DNA from: Marisediminitalea alba
GTDB lineage: Bacteria > Pseudomonadota > Gammaproteobacteria > Enterobacterales > Alteromonadaceae
Direction of reading: 5' to 3'
NCBI RefSeq assembly: GCF_002993365.1
Contig: NZ_PVNP01000054.1
Span: 1-64,000 of the forward strand
DNA length: 64,000 nucleotides
A model generated the notes under the pieces. The model did no database searches, was not told the DNA's origin, and was given only the letters and a program-made list of their open reading frames with translations. Position 1 is the first letter of the stretch. Each line of letters opens with the position of its first letter. Shown one piece after another: positions 8,694 to 17,898 of the stretch. Both the position numbers and the translations under genes were made by a program.

Positions 8694-9794
8694 TTATTTG
8701 GCAGAACCCGGAATCATTGGCGTAGTACATTGAACCGCCTCATTTTGTGCACGATGACGCAGGCAATGGTCCATTAACACCAGCGCGAGCATGGCTTCGG
8801 CGATTGGTACTGCACGAATGCCTACGCAAGGGTCGTGACGCCCTTTGGTGACAATTTCAATCGCGTTACCGTCGGTATCAATGGTTTCGCCTGGTACCGA
8901 AATACTGGAAGTGGGCTTAAGCGCCATATGAACCACCAAATCCTGGCCGGTTGAAATCCCGCCAAGCACGCCGCCTGAATGATTAGAGGTAAATCCGTCC
9001 GGGGTTAGCGTGTCGCGATGTTCACTGCCCTTTTGAGTCACCACATCAAAGCCGTCACCCACTTCAACCCCTTTCACCGCGTTGATGCCCATCATGGCAC
9101 CCGCAATGTCAGCATCGAGACGGTCAAACACCGGTTCACCCAGGCCTACCGGCATATTAGTGGCGACTACTGACACTTTTGCGCCGATTGAGTCGCCGGA
9201 CTTTTTCAGTTCGCGCATGTATTCATCTAACGCATCCAATTTCGACGCATCCGGGCAAAAAAACGGGTTTTCGTTAATAAGGCTGTAGTCAACCGTGTCG
9301 ATGACAACCGGGCCTAATTGCGACAAAAAGCCGTGAATTTTAATGCCATGAACCTGCTCAAGGTATTTCTTGGCAATGCCGCCAGCGGCCACTCGTATAG
9401 CCGTTTCACGCGCCGAGGAGCGACCGCCGCCGCGATAATCGCGCAACCCGTACTTTTGCTGGTAGGTATAATCGGCATGACCAGGACGGAAGCGGTTGGC
9501 GATATTGGAATAATCCTGACTGCGCTGATCCTTGTTTTTGATCAGCAGGCCTATACTGGTGCCGGTGGTTTTGCCTTCAAACACGCCTGATAAAATTTGC
9601 ACTTCGTCGTCTTCACGACGGGCAGTGGTATAGCGTGAAGTACCTGGTTTACGACGGTCTAAATCTACCTGTAAATCTTCTTCGGTCAGTTCCAGTCCCG
9701 GAGGACAACCGTCTACCACACCGCCAAGGGCGATGCCGTGACTCTCACCAAAGGTGGATACCGTAAATATTTTACCGAAAGTATTACCCGCCAT
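8694..9794 (-). CDS. aroC: Chorismate synthase
   Basis: A 366-residue enzyme catalysing the last shikimate step, 5-enolpyruvylshikimate-3-phosphate to chorismate, with reduced FMN. Signature blocks are [18 protein letters not shown] at the N-terminus, [14 protein letters not shown], and [21 protein letters not shown], plus a C-terminal [18 protein letters not shown]. Full length for the family. It starts 5 nt after the prmB stop, so the two are almost certainly co-transcribed, as in many gammaproteobacteria. Confidence 0.97.
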   Translation of the reverse strand: MAGNTFGKIFTVSTFGESHGIALGGVVDGCPPGLELTEEDLQVDLDRRKPGTSRYTTARREDDEVQILSGVFEGKTTGTSIGLLIKNKDQRSQDYSNIANRFRPGHADYTYQQKYGLRDYRGGGRSSARETAIRVAAGGIAKKYLEQVHGIKIHGFLSQLGPVVIDTVDYSLINENPFFCPDASKLDALDEYMRELKKSGDSIGAKVSVVATNMPVGLGEPVFDRLDADIAGAMMGINAVKGVEVGDGFDVVTQKGSEHRDTLTPDGFTSNHSGGVLGGISTGQDLVVHMALKPTSSISVPGETIDTDGNAIEIVTKGRHDPCVGIRAVPIAEAMLALVLMDHCLRHRAQNEAVQCTTPMIPGSAK

Positions 9795-9799
9795 CTCTT

Positions 9800-10735
9800 T
9801 TATTTATCCTGTTGGTTGTAACTGTCTAATGCTGCTTTGGTTACAGCGAAAATACCATGGCCGCCCTGTGCCAGTTCGACCCACTCAATATCCAGCCCCG
9901 GGAACCTGGCTTCCATATGCACCAGACTGTTGCCGACTTCGACAAACATGACCCCCTGCTCGGTAAGGTAATTTCCGGCCCGGGCAATCATGGTCTCGAC
10001 TAAATCGAGGCCGTCGTCGCCGGCGGCCAGTGCCAGTTCTGGTTCATGCTGAAATTCTACCGGCAAATCGGCCATATCCTCAGCATCCACATAAGGGGGG
10101 TTCGATACGATTAAGTCGTATTGTTGTCCTTCGAGCTGACCGAACAAATCGGAGTACAAAGGGAAAACCCGGTCACTCAGTCCGTGCTCTTCTATATTCA
10201 GCTCTGCTACGGCCAGTGCATCGGCACTGATATCCACCGCATCAACCTGGGCCTCATCAAATGCATAGGCCAGTGCAATAGCTATACAACCGCCGCCGGT
10301 GCACATATCCAGAATGCGAGTTGGCGTGTCATGCAGATGTGGCGCAAACTTGCTCTGAATAAGCTCGGCAAACGGTGAGCGTGGGATAAGCACCCGCTCA
10401 TCCACATAGAACGGCAGTTCGCAAAACCAGGCTTCATGCGTAATGTACGGCAGTGGTAAACGAGTTTGCACTCGTTGCAGCACCAGTTCGGCCACCTTAC
10501 TGCGCTCACTCTTGGTGAGCCGTGCTGCAAATACACCGTCACCGGTTTGAGAGGTTAACGTGTGAGGTAAATGCAGGGCATAAAATACCAGGCTCACGGC
10601 CTCATCCCAGGCATTGTCGGTACCATGACCGTAAAACAGTTCTGCATCATTAAACCGGCTGACCGCCCAGCGCACCATATCTAACATGGAGTGCAGATCA
10701 GCAATCGCTTCGTCGAGGTAAAACTTGTCGGTCAT
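9800..10735 (-). CDS. prmB: Ribosomal protein L3 N5-glutamine methyltransferase
   Basis: A 311-residue S-adenosylmethionine methyltransferase of the PrmB/HemK family. It has the SAM-binding [17 protein letters not shown] and the catalytic NPPY motif ([11 protein letters not shown]) that contacts the glutamine side chain. The PrmB rather than PrmC assignment follows from the family-specific N-terminus and the position upstream of aroC. It modifies a glutamine of L3 during 50S assembly. It is divergent from smrB across 114 nt. Confidence 0.94.
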   Translation of the reverse strand: MTDKFYLDEAIADLHSMLDMVRWAVSRFNDAELFYGHGTDNAWDEAVSLVFYALHLPHTLTSQTGDGVFAARLTKSERSKVAELVLQRVQTRLPLPYITHEAWFCELPFYVDERVLIPRSPFAELIQSKFAPHLHDTPTRILDMCTGGGCIAIALAYAFDEAQVDAVDISADALAVAELNIEEHGLSDRVFPLYSDLFGQLEGQQYDLIVSNPPYVDAEDMADLPVEFQHEPELALAAGDDGLDLVETMIARAGNYLTEQGVMFVEVGNSLVHMEARFPGLDIEWVELAQGGHGIFAVTKAALDSYNQQDK

Positions 10736-10849
10736 ACGGGCTACAATGTCCTGAAATCATAAAGCTGGTATGATACATAATGTTGTCCGCTTCGGACATG
10801 CTTAATTTAGTGCAAAATCAGCCGCAATGAAGATTAGGAAACCTGGCCT

Positions 10850-11425
10850 GTGAAATTTAAGTCGCAATTTCCCCCTGTCACCGGCCAACAAGACACCGAA
10901 GACAGTGATGATATGGCGTTATTTCGACAAGAAATCAAAGGCGTAGCGCCTTTGAAGCAGGATACTTATGTGCCGGAGACAGCCCGTCCGGAAGTGAAAA
11001 TTCGTCGCCAGCAAAAAACTCACCGGCAGGCCAGAGCCAGCTTTGAGTTTTCTGACGCCTTTGAAGGCTTTATTCCGCCAGAAGGCGCACTCCGCTACTG
11101 CCGTCAGGATGTGCCGGGCTATGAGCTTAAACAGTTGCGCCGGGGCGATTACAACCCGGATTACATACTTGACTTACACGGCCTGACCAAAGCGCAGGCC
11201 AAACATGAATTAGCCGCTTTATTGCACACAGCCTGGCAGGAGCATGTCGACTGTGTGTGTATCGTTCACGGTGTAGGTTCAGGCGTTCTCAAACAGGCGC
11301 TGCCCCACTATCTTATCCAACATCCCAAAGTAATGGCCTTCCATCAGGCACCACTGGAATACGGTGGGCAGGGTGCCTTGCTGGTATTGCTGGAAGTCGA
11401 GTCACCGTTTAGCAAAAAACGTTAA
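10850..11425 (+). CDS. smrB: Smr-domain endonuclease SmrB (ribosome rescue factor)
   Basis: A 191-residue protein with a charged N-terminal region and a C-terminal Smr domain. The Smr signatures are DLHGLTKAQAKHELAALL (DxH motif) and CIVHGVGSGVLKQALP (HGxGxG motif). In E. coli SmrB (YfcN) is recruited to collided ribosomes and cleaves the mRNA between them. Length matches (about 183). It is divergent from prmB, as in enterics, and stands alone. Confidence 0.92.
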   Translation: MKFKSQFPPVTGQQDTEDSDDMALFRQEIKGVAPLKQDTYVPETARPEVKIRRQQKTHRQARASFEFSDAFEGFIPPEGALRYCRQDVPGYELKQLRRGDYNPDYILDLHGLTKAQAKHELAALLHTAWQEHVDCVCIVHGVGSGVLKQALPHYLIQHPKVMAFHQAPLEYGGQGALLVLLEVESPFSKKR

Positions 11426-11452
11426 TCTCAACCACGTTTCCGGGTTACGGGT

Positions 11453-11578
11453 TTACTTATGGTCATCACCGCTGTTGTGGATGAATAAGTAAGTGTAATA
11501 CGCCATCATTACGCATACGATAAAAATGCCAAGTAATGAGCCCCATACCACTGGATCTTTTAATAACATTGACCACAT
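11453..11578 (-). CDS. Small membrane protein, DUF3149-like (41 residues)
   Basis: Short gene starting MWSMLLKDPVVWGSLLGIFI and ending NSGDDHK. One transmembrane segment spans about residues 10-33, with a hydrophilic C-terminus. A clear AAGGTG ribosome binding site lies 9-14 nt before the ATG at 11578. The pattern (short N-terminal helix, single membrane span) fits the DUF3149 family of tiny proteobacterial membrane proteins of unknown function. An FNR-like site lies about 65 bp upstream, suggesting a respiratory link; that is inference. Confidence 0.7.
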   Translation of the reverse strand: MWSMLLKDPVVWGSLLGIFIVCVMMAYYTYLFIHNSGDDHK

Positions 11579-11640
11579 AACAATCACCTTTTATTTGCTG
11601 TTTCTATGGTGATAGTGTGCGCCCGTGAGGCATAAAAAAC

Positions 11641-11654
11641 GCTGATCCAAATCA
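11641..11654. promoter_or_regulatory. FNR/CRP-family-like site upstream of the 41-residue gene
   Basis: CTGATCCAAATCAA matches the TTGAT-N4-ATCAA FNR consensus at all arm bases except the first. It lies about 65 bp before the ATG of the minus-strand small membrane protein. A partial second copy (TTGGATCAA) is near 11688. Consensus match only. Confidence 0.4.
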
Positions 11655-11739
11655 ATATCAAAATGTCTGCCTGGCGCAAAGCATGACTTGGATCAAAAGA
11701 ATGCGGCTAACCTAATAGACAGGACTTTTAAAACTTTTA

Positions 11740-11768
11740 TTGATAATAGTTATCATTTAGATTAAAGT
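11740..11768 (+). promoter_or_regulatory. Promoter with overlapping Fur-like box
   Basis: TTGATA (11740-11745), a 17-nt spacer and TAAAGT (11763-11768) form a good sigma70 promoter. The dyad TGATAA-TAG-TTATCA (11741-11755) overlaps the -35 and spacer and resembles the GATAAT-type repeats bound by Fur. No coding region follows; the transcript would run into the hairpins at 11780-11856. Confidence 0.6.
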
Positions 11769-11774
11769 AAAAAT

Positions 11775-11856
11775 GCCTGTTGGGTTTCCGGAAATTTTAC
11801 GGTCTTGGACGGAATCCCACTTCTGGCAGGCGGGCACTTTGCCCGCCTGCTTTTTT
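11775..11856 (+). ncRNA. Candidate Fur-regulated small RNA (RyhB/PrrF-like in role)
   Basis: About 80 nt with no open reading frame, preceded by the promoter and Fur-like dyad and ended by a strong intrinsic terminator. Two hairpins are visible: one with arms TGGGTTTCCG and CGGAATCCCA (one mismatch) enclosing a 19-nt loop, and the terminator stem at 11826-11850 with six T. This is the layout of iron-responsive small RNAs that repress iron-using proteins. I recognise no Rfam family. The assignment is inference from promoter, terminator and lack of coding capacity. Confidence 0.55.
11826..11856 (+). terminator. Strong intrinsic terminator of the small RNA
   Basis: Perfect 10-bp stem GCAGGCGGGC/GCCCGCCTGC with ACTTT loop, followed by TTTTTT (11851-11856). 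No protein gene on this strand ends nearby. Confidence 0.85.
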
Positions 11857-11888
11857 CCAGCCCGGGGCTTCGTGCCGCCATTAAGACG

Positions 11889-12527
11889 TTAGTCAAATAA
11901 CTTGAAGAACCAGCTTTTCTGCAGCTCTTCTTCACAGGTTTTTAATTGCGTAGCATAGCGCAGTGAACGGCCTTTAACGCGCTGCGAGACTTGTACCAAC
12001 CACCCCTTCCTGAGATAGGTCTTGCGCCGGTAGCCTCCCCACCCTTCATGGTAATTAAGGTATTGCGCGTAGGCATCCCATTTTGAGACACCATTCACTT
12101 TATGGGTTTTACTGATAAACCAGCCCATAAAATCTATCGCATCTTCAAAATCATCGCGGTCAGCGCCAGAATTCCCGGTTTCGCGAATGTAGTCGCTCCA
12201 GGTGGGCGTTTTAGCCTGAGAATAGCCGTAAGCCGAACTCACCCTGCCCCAGGGAATGAGTCCGAAGAGAATGTAATCGCGGGGCGGCAGCGCATCGTGA
12301 CGAAAAGAACTTTCCTGGTACATCATGGCCATGGGTACGTGGATGGGTACGCCCCATTTATCACGCATGTCGGCCGCCGCGTCGTACCAGTCTTCCTTTT
12401 CGTAAAAGATCTCACAAAGATTGCTGGTATCTTTTGGTGGCGTGGTGGCACAACCTGTGATCACCATTGGTAAGAAAATCACCCAGCCGGAAAAAAAGAT
12501 ACAAATTTGTTTGAACTTTTTGTACAT
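11889..12527 (-). CDS. Lipoprotein with lytic-transglycosylase (SLT) domain
   Basis: A 212-residue protein. The N-terminus has a basic-hydrophobic signal ending in the lipobox VITGC (Cys near 26), predicting a lipid-anchored envelope protein. The SLT-like core contains MAMMYQESSFRHDA, where Glu is the likely catalytic acid, and SSAYGYSQAKTPTW, the family's GLMQ-type segment. A YLNYHEGWGGYRRKTYL block follows. It probably cleaves peptidoglycan glycan strands. It stands alone, between the small RNA and gshA. Confidence 0.8.
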   Translation of the reverse strand: MYKKFKQICIFFSGWVIFLPMVITGCATTPPKDTSNLCEIFYEKEDWYDAAADMRDKWGVPIHVPMAMMYQESSFRHDALPPRDYILFGLIPWGRVSSAYGYSQAKTPTWSDYIRETGNSGADRDDFEDAIDFMGWFISKTHKVNGVSKWDAYAQYLNYHEGWGGYRRKTYLRKGWLVQVSQRVKGRSLRYATQLKTCEEELQKSWFFKLFD

Positions 12528-12578
12528 ATGCTGTCCAAATTAATGTTCCGAAAGTGTGTTTCCCTGGAACAAATTCTT

Positions 12579-12607
12579 ATGCCTGACCCTTGTCAGGCAT
12601 TTTTTTT
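12579..12607 (+). terminator. Plus-strand terminator overlapping the 3' end of gshA
   Basis: Perfect 9-bp stem ATGCCTGAC/GTCAGGCAT, CCTT loop, then seven T (12601-12607). The T run is on the plus strand, but no plus-strand gene ends here; the minus strand has only the matching A run, inside the last codons of gshA. Confidence 0.6.
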
Positions 12608-14200
12608 GGCTGGCTCCCGCGCAAAGTAATCCGTGATAAACTCGCTGAACGACACCTTATCACTGGCTTCAATCTCACGCTGAGCGGCAAAAGAGCGCTC
12701 GGCTTCAGCATCAAAGTCCTCTGCCGATTTAAAGTGATAATTAAAATCTCCAATTCGCTGGCGATAGTTTTCAGCCAATTCACGACCCACTACCGCGTTG
12801 TCACCCTCTGCCAGTAATTTATTCAGCCAGCGCGCTGAGAAGGTTAAGTCTGGATCTTGCACTTTTAACCATTCGCGTTTAACCGCTTCGCTGTAGCGAT
12901 TGTCATCATAGTTTTCGTCCATGATGGCTGCCACTTCGGCATAACGGGCAAATAAGGCTTCAGCCCAGTCGCGCATGGCAACTTCCTGCTCATTTTGCAG
13001 CAAGGTTAAACCTGGCTTGCGGCCTTCGAGCACTACGCGGTTAAGATTAACTTCGGTTTCTTTGTAGCGTTCAGCATCAAACTTAGGGCTCTCGGTGAGC
13101 AGGCATGCCATCAGGAATACATCCAGGAAATGCATTTGCTCTTTATCGATGCCAACCGGACTAAACGGATTCACATCCAGCGCCCGGATCTCAATGTAAC
13201 TTACGCCTCGCAGTGCCAGCGCATCAGTGGGCTTTTCACCGGATGCGGTGGGCTGTTTGGGCCGGATTGGCGAGTAAAACTCGTTTTCAATTTGCAGTAC
13301 ATTTTTACTGAGCTGCTGATAATCACCGCCTTCCCCGGCGGCAAAACCTGCGTAATTCTTTGACGGCGAATACATTGCTTCCCGCAACAAGCGCACGTAG
13401 GTATCGATTGAGTTGTAACAAATACGCAGAGAAGACTGCTCATTGCTGGTGTAACCCAGCCCGCTCATGCGTAATGACGTAGCATAAGGTAAATATAACG
13501 TGCCGCGTCCCAGCTGTTTAAAGTCCAGACCGTGTTCACGCCCTTCAACAAAAGACTTACACAACGCCGGAGAAGCGCCAAATAAATACGGAATTAACCA
13601 ACAACTGCGGCGGTAATTTCTGATCAGAGCAAAATATTGTTCAGACACCCATTCCTGGGAAGCTTGCACGCCTTTCTGGGTGGCCAGGTGCTGCCAGAAT
13701 GTATCGGGTACAGAAAAGTTAAAGTGCACCCCGGAAATCACCTGCATCATGCTACCGTAGCGGTTACGTAACCCCATCCGATAGGCTTTTTTCATTTTAC
13801 CCACGTTAGACTCGCCAAAGTAAGCGATTGGGATATCCTGTGCATTTTCAATAAAGCAAGGCATACTCAGCGGCCACAAGCGTTCATCGCCAATATTATC
13901 GATGGTAAATTTGTGCACGTCTTCTAACTGCGCCAGCGTAGTATTAACGTCTGACTCGGGCGGAGTAATAAATTCAAGCAGCGATTCAGAGTAATCAGTG
14001 GTGATACTCTCATGAGTCAGAGCTGCTCCCAGCGCCTTTGGATGCGGCGTCATTGCCAGCATGCCAGTTGGATTTATCCGCAAGCATTCGCGTTCAACCC
14101 CGCGTTTAATGCCACTGAGTGCAGAAAACGCTGAAGATGATTTAAGGGCCTCAAAATCGTAAGAAAGGTCGTGAGTCAGTTGGCGCAATGTCGATTCCAT
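12593..14200 (-). CDS. gshA: Glutamate-cysteine ligase (gamma-glutamylcysteine synthetase)
   Basis: A 535-residue type I (gammaproteobacterial) GshA that makes gamma-glutamylcysteine from Glu, Cys and ATP, the first step of glutathione synthesis. Recognisable blocks include GIKRGVERECLRI near the start, ITTDYSESLLEFITPP, HFNFSVPDTFWQHL and RGVSYIEIRALDVNPFSPVGI. Length is slightly above E. coli GshA (518). The stop lies inside a plus-strand terminator hairpin. The neighbouring M16 gene is 145 bp upstream on the same strand, probably a separate unit. Confidence 0.96.
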   Translation of the reverse strand: MESTLRQLTHDLSYDFEALKSSSAFSALSGIKRGVERECLRINPTGMLAMTPHPKALGAALTHESITTDYSESLLEFITPPESDVNTTLAQLEDVHKFTIDNIGDERLWPLSMPCFIENAQDIPIAYFGESNVGKMKKAYRMGLRNRYGSMMQVISGVHFNFSVPDTFWQHLATQKGVQASQEWVSEQYFALIRNYRRSCWLIPYLFGASPALCKSFVEGREHGLDFKQLGRGTLYLPYATSLRMSGLGYTSNEQSSLRICYNSIDTYVRLLREAMYSPSKNYAGFAAGEGGDYQQLSKNVLQIENEFYSPIRPKQPTASGEKPTDALALRGVSYIEIRALDVNPFSPVGIDKEQMHFLDVFLMACLLTESPKFDAERYKETEVNLNRVVLEGRKPGLTLLQNEQEVAMRDWAEALFARYAEVAAIMDENYDDNRYSEAVKREWLKVQDPDLTFSARWLNKLLAEGDNAVVGRELAENYRQRIGDFNYHFKSAEDFDAEAERSFAAQREIEASDKVSFSEFITDYFAREPAKKNA

Positions 14201-14345
14201 AATGTCGGTTGCGACTTACATTGGTTGCAAGACGGTTAGCTGTGGGCCGTATAATATCAAATATTTATATCGACCCAAGCATAATTCACAGCACAAAGTG
14301 GTTAATTTATGGCGCCCCTGCCCCAGTTGAGCCCCAAAATCACTG

Positions 14346-17174
14346 TTATTGCAGGCCTGCAGGACGCACTTCTTTAATCGCAATGCCTAGGGTTTCAAGC
14401 TGGGGCAGGATCACATTTTTGTCTCCTACAACAACAATTTGCAATAACTCCGGGTGCAAAGCCTTAGCGGCCACAGCATCAATTTCTGCTTTACTGATAT
14501 TCAGCAATATAGCTTTTTGTGCTTTTTTATAATTAACCGGTAGGTCGTAGGCCAGCAGGCGGCGTAAAAAAGAGGCCTTATCCAGCGGCGTTTCGTATTC
14601 TAATGCTTCGCTCAGGGTAAAGGCATTTTGCATATAACTCAGCTCTGCATCGGTGATACCGCGCTGCTGATAATGATTGATTTCACCCAGCAGTTCCATG
14701 ATACCAGCCGCGGTGAACTCTTGTTTCAGATCAGCACCGGCCTCGAACCACCCCAGGGTTTTACCACCATTAAACGCGGAGAATGCCCCGTAGGTGTAGC
14801 CTTTCTCTTCGCGCAGGTTAAGGTTAATCCGGCTGTTAAAATCATCACCGAGCGGAAAGTTCATCAGCTGGGCACGAAAATAATCGCCGGTAGCGTCATA
14901 GGGCATCGCCCGCTCAACCATTCTTACCAGACTCTGCGCAGCACCAGGCACGTCCACCAGCACAATTTGCTGACCGTCGTACTCAGGAAAGTCGCCGTAA
15001 TCGGCAATCTGATAGTCATCTCCCTGCCAGGTATTGATAAAGTCAAAATAGGTGGTGATTTGGCCAGGCGTCATGTCTCCCACCACCACGATGGTGCCTT
15101 TTGCCGGCACATAATATTGCTCGTAAAACGTTTTAATATCGTCCAGAGTGATCCGGGAGACGGTTTCTGCGGTGCCGCCGGGCGGCAACCCAACCCGGTT
15201 CTCACCGCCCCACAATACAGCCGTTTTCACCTGTTCCATAATAGCGCCCGGCTCTTTGCTCTGGGCGTTGATGTTATCAAGCAATTGCTGTTTGATACGG
15301 GCAAAATCCTCGGCTTTAAATGCCGGGTTAAACAGTTTTTCTTCCAGTAGCGCCAGCGTCTCATTTAAGTGCTCTGTCAGACTGGAGATAAAGACCTGGG
15401 TATAACGGCCATTGCTGGCAAAACTAATAGATGAACCCATTTTAGCCAGCGCGTTAGACATATCCTCATTGGAATAATTTAACGTTGATTCGTTCATCAT
15501 CAACGCCGTAAATGTCGACAAGCCAGCTTTATCCACCGGATCCAGTAGCATCCCACCATCCAGGTCCAACGTAATGGTTACCGTGGGCGTTTCATCGTTT
15601 GTGACCCCTAGTACCTGAATACCATTACGTAATTTGAGCTGCCAGAAACTGGGAATAGTCACTACCGGTGGCTCGCCGGCTGCAGGTATCTGGCTACGAT
15701 CAAAATCAGAGGTTAGTGTTTGGTTGGTACTTAACTGCTGTTCGGCGGTATTTGCCACCACCTGGCGCTCGGGCTGACTAACAGTGGCAGGCTTAACCGC
15801 TAAAGCGGGCTGACCTTCGGGTACCACACTCAGAACAACCGCTGCCTGATCTTTAATATACCGTTCGAAAACCCGGTATACGTCTTCCCTGGTGACTTCG
15901 CTATAACGCTCAACATCCTCATTCATTAAATCAGGCTTGCCAAAAAAGGTTTCGTTATAAGCCAGGGTTGATACTTTGCCGCTAACACTCTGCAAACCAT
16001 AAATGGTAGATGCCTTAATATTCGCTTTAACTCTGGCCAGCGCATCGTCATCGAACGGGCGGCTTTCAAAGTCTGCCAGGATGGTTTCAATTTCGCTGTA
16101 AATCGTGGCCAGTGAATTTTCTGATTCTGGTGACACCAGGGCCACCAGATTGAATTCGCAGGCGAGTTCACTACAGGGGTGAGAAACACCGGCCTGAACC
16201 ACCTTGCCTGTTTTCACCAGTTGTTCGTAAAACACCGATGTCTTACCACTGCCCAGAATACTGGCCAGTACGTCGAGCGCGGCTTCGTCTTCGTGCCGTG
16301 CATACACGGTAGGAAAGACTATTTGCACCAGCGGCAGGTGCACGTTGTCCTGCATGGTGATGAATTTGTTTTCGCTAAGCGATGCGGGCGCTGGCAACTG
16401 AGCTTTAACCTCCGGGCCGGCCGGCAAATCACCAAAATACTTTTCAATCCAGGCTTTGGTTTGAGCGACATTAATATCACCACCAATAGATAACACCGCA
16501 TTGTTGGGCCCGTACCAGCGTTTAAAAAACGCTTTGAGGTCGTTAACATCGACCCGGTCGAGATCTTCAGTATAGCCAATCGTCAGCCAGGAATACGGAT
16601 GACCTTCTGGATACAGCACCTCACCAATTCGCTCGTGGCGACGAGCATAAGGCTGGTTATCAATGCGCTCGGCCCGTTCGTTTTTAACGGTTTCGCGCTG
16701 GATCTCAAACTTTTCCTGGGTCACAGCCGGTAACAAAAAACCCATCCGGTCTGATTCCAGCCAGAGTACTTTCTCTAACTGATTAGCTGGCACGGTCTGA
16801 TAATAATTAGTTCTGTCACGGTTGGTAGAACCATTAAGCGTGCCACCGGCATCGGTAATGAGCTTAAAATGCTGTTCATCGGCCACATTGGCAGAGCCCT
16901 GAAACATCATGTGCTCATAGAAGTGAGCAAAGCCTGTTTTACCAGGCTCTTCTCTGGCTGACCCCACGTGGTAGGTTACATCCACATGCACCAGCGGATC
17001 AGAGTGATCCTCGTGAAGAATAACGGTAAGTCCGTTTTTTAATTGATATTTCTCATAAGCAATAGCAACAGGTTGTGCTACACTTTTTGTATTGGCCGGT
17101 GAGAGATCGGATGTCTGAGAGCAACCATATAATAAATGGGCAATCAAACCCAACAGGATAAATCTGAACAACAT
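14346..17174 (-). CDS. M16 family zinc peptidase, two-domain, predicted lipoprotein
   Basis: A 942-residue insulinase/pitrilysin-family protease. A signal with lipobox LLYGC (Cys near 18) predicts lipid anchoring in the periplasm. The inverted zinc motif HxxEH is seen as HFYEHMMF near residue 85, with the third ligand Glu expected in the ERAERIDNQPYARRHERIGE region about 75 residues later. A second M16 domain with no zinc motif occupies the C-terminal half, starting near the SFWQLKLRNGIQVL segment. Such proteins degrade peptides in the envelope; the substrate is not predictable. Monocistronic. Confidence 0.9.
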   Translation of the reverse strand: MLFRFILLGLIAHLLYGCSQTSDLSPANTKSVAQPVAIAYEKYQLKNGLTVILHEDHSDPLVHVDVTYHVGSAREEPGKTGFAHFYEHMMFQGSANVADEQHFKLITDAGGTLNGSTNRDRTNYYQTVPANQLEKVLWLESDRMGFLLPAVTQEKFEIQRETVKNERAERIDNQPYARRHERIGEVLYPEGHPYSWLTIGYTEDLDRVDVNDLKAFFKRWYGPNNAVLSIGGDINVAQTKAWIEKYFGDLPAGPEVKAQLPAPASLSENKFITMQDNVHLPLVQIVFPTVYARHEDEAALDVLASILGSGKTSVFYEQLVKTGKVVQAGVSHPCSELACEFNLVALVSPESENSLATIYSEIETILADFESRPFDDDALARVKANIKASTIYGLQSVSGKVSTLAYNETFFGKPDLMNEDVERYSEVTREDVYRVFERYIKDQAAVVLSVVPEGQPALAVKPATVSQPERQVVANTAEQQLSTNQTLTSDFDRSQIPAAGEPPVVTIPSFWQLKLRNGIQVLGVTNDETPTVTITLDLDGGMLLDPVDKAGLSTFTALMMNESTLNYSNEDMSNALAKMGSSISFASNGRYTQVFISSLTEHLNETLALLEEKLFNPAFKAEDFARIKQQLLDNINAQSKEPGAIMEQVKTAVLWGGENRVGLPPGGTAETVSRITLDDIKTFYEQYYVPAKGTIVVVGDMTPGQITTYFDFINTWQGDDYQIADYGDFPEYDGQQIVLVDVPGAAQSLVRMVERAMPYDATGDYFRAQLMNFPLGDDFNSRINLNLREEKGYTYGAFSAFNGGKTLGWFEAGADLKQEFTAAGIMELLGEINHYQQRGITDAELSYMQNAFTLSEALEYETPLDKASFLRRLLAYDLPVNYKKAQKAILLNISKAEIDAVAAKALHPELLQIVVVGDKNVILPQLETLGIAIKEVRPAGLQ

Positions 17175-17328
17175 TAAACATTCCGGAATTTAGTGGATGG
17201 CGCATCCATCTGCGAAGGTACGTTAAGTTTACGTGACAAGTTTAACAATAATTACACGTAAATGTTTACTGTTAAAGCCTCGTCGGCATTTTTTCGTATT
17301 TACAGATATATCGAGATTACAGGAACTT

Positions 17329-17898
17329 ATGCAAGAACAGCCAATGGTAATAGATTTTGACTTCGGATTACGGCAGCTAAATGGCAACCGTAGCCTGTTA
17401 TATCGCCTGTTGCGCAAGTTTGCGGCTGAGTATCAGTCTTTGGATACCCGTTTGCAAACCATGCTCGCCCAACAGGAGATAACAGAAGCTGAGAACCTGG
17501 TACACACCTTAAAAGGCGTGTCGGGCAACCTTGGCTGCACGGCAGTCTATCAATCAAGCCGTCTGGTCAATGAAGAACTCAAACTGGGCAAGCCCGAACA
17601 GTCCTCATTGAAAGAATTATTTCACCGCCTGGCTGAAACCATCCGGGTAATTGAGGAACTGCCAGACGATTCTGAGCTGACCGCAAGCGCTAAAGCTGCC
17701 CCATCAGACGAAAAGCAACAAACCTATCAGGCACTGAGTCAGGCACTACAACACCACGAATACATCAACGACGAAAAACTCAACAACTGGCTGGCAACGC
17801 TTGATCTCAATAGCGCTCATCAGCAGGAATTGGTCGATGCAGTGTCGTCGCTGGAATATGACAAAGCCCTGGCCATCTTAGAAGATACTAATGCCTGA
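17329..17898 (+). CDS. Hpt-domain phosphotransfer protein
   Basis: A 189-residue protein whose N-terminal half is a histidine phosphotransfer domain: the phosphorylatable His is in ENLVHTLKGVSGNLGC, the classical HxxKGxxxxxG pattern. The C-terminal half is helical and unassigned. I place the start at the ATG at 17329, preceded by AGGAAC, rather than 96 nt upstream. No kinase or receiver gene lies nearby, so its phosphorelay partner is elsewhere. Its TGA overlaps the next ATG (TGATG), implying translational coupling. Confidence 0.8.
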   Translation: MQEQPMVIDFDFGLRQLNGNRSLLYRLLRKFAAEYQSLDTRLQTMLAQQEITEAENLVHTLKGVSGNLGCTAVYQSSRLVNEELKLGKPEQSSLKELFHRLAETIRVIEELPDDSELTASAKAAPSDEKQQTYQALSQALQHHEYINDEKLNNWLATLDLNSAHQQELVDAVSSLEYDKALAILEDTNA

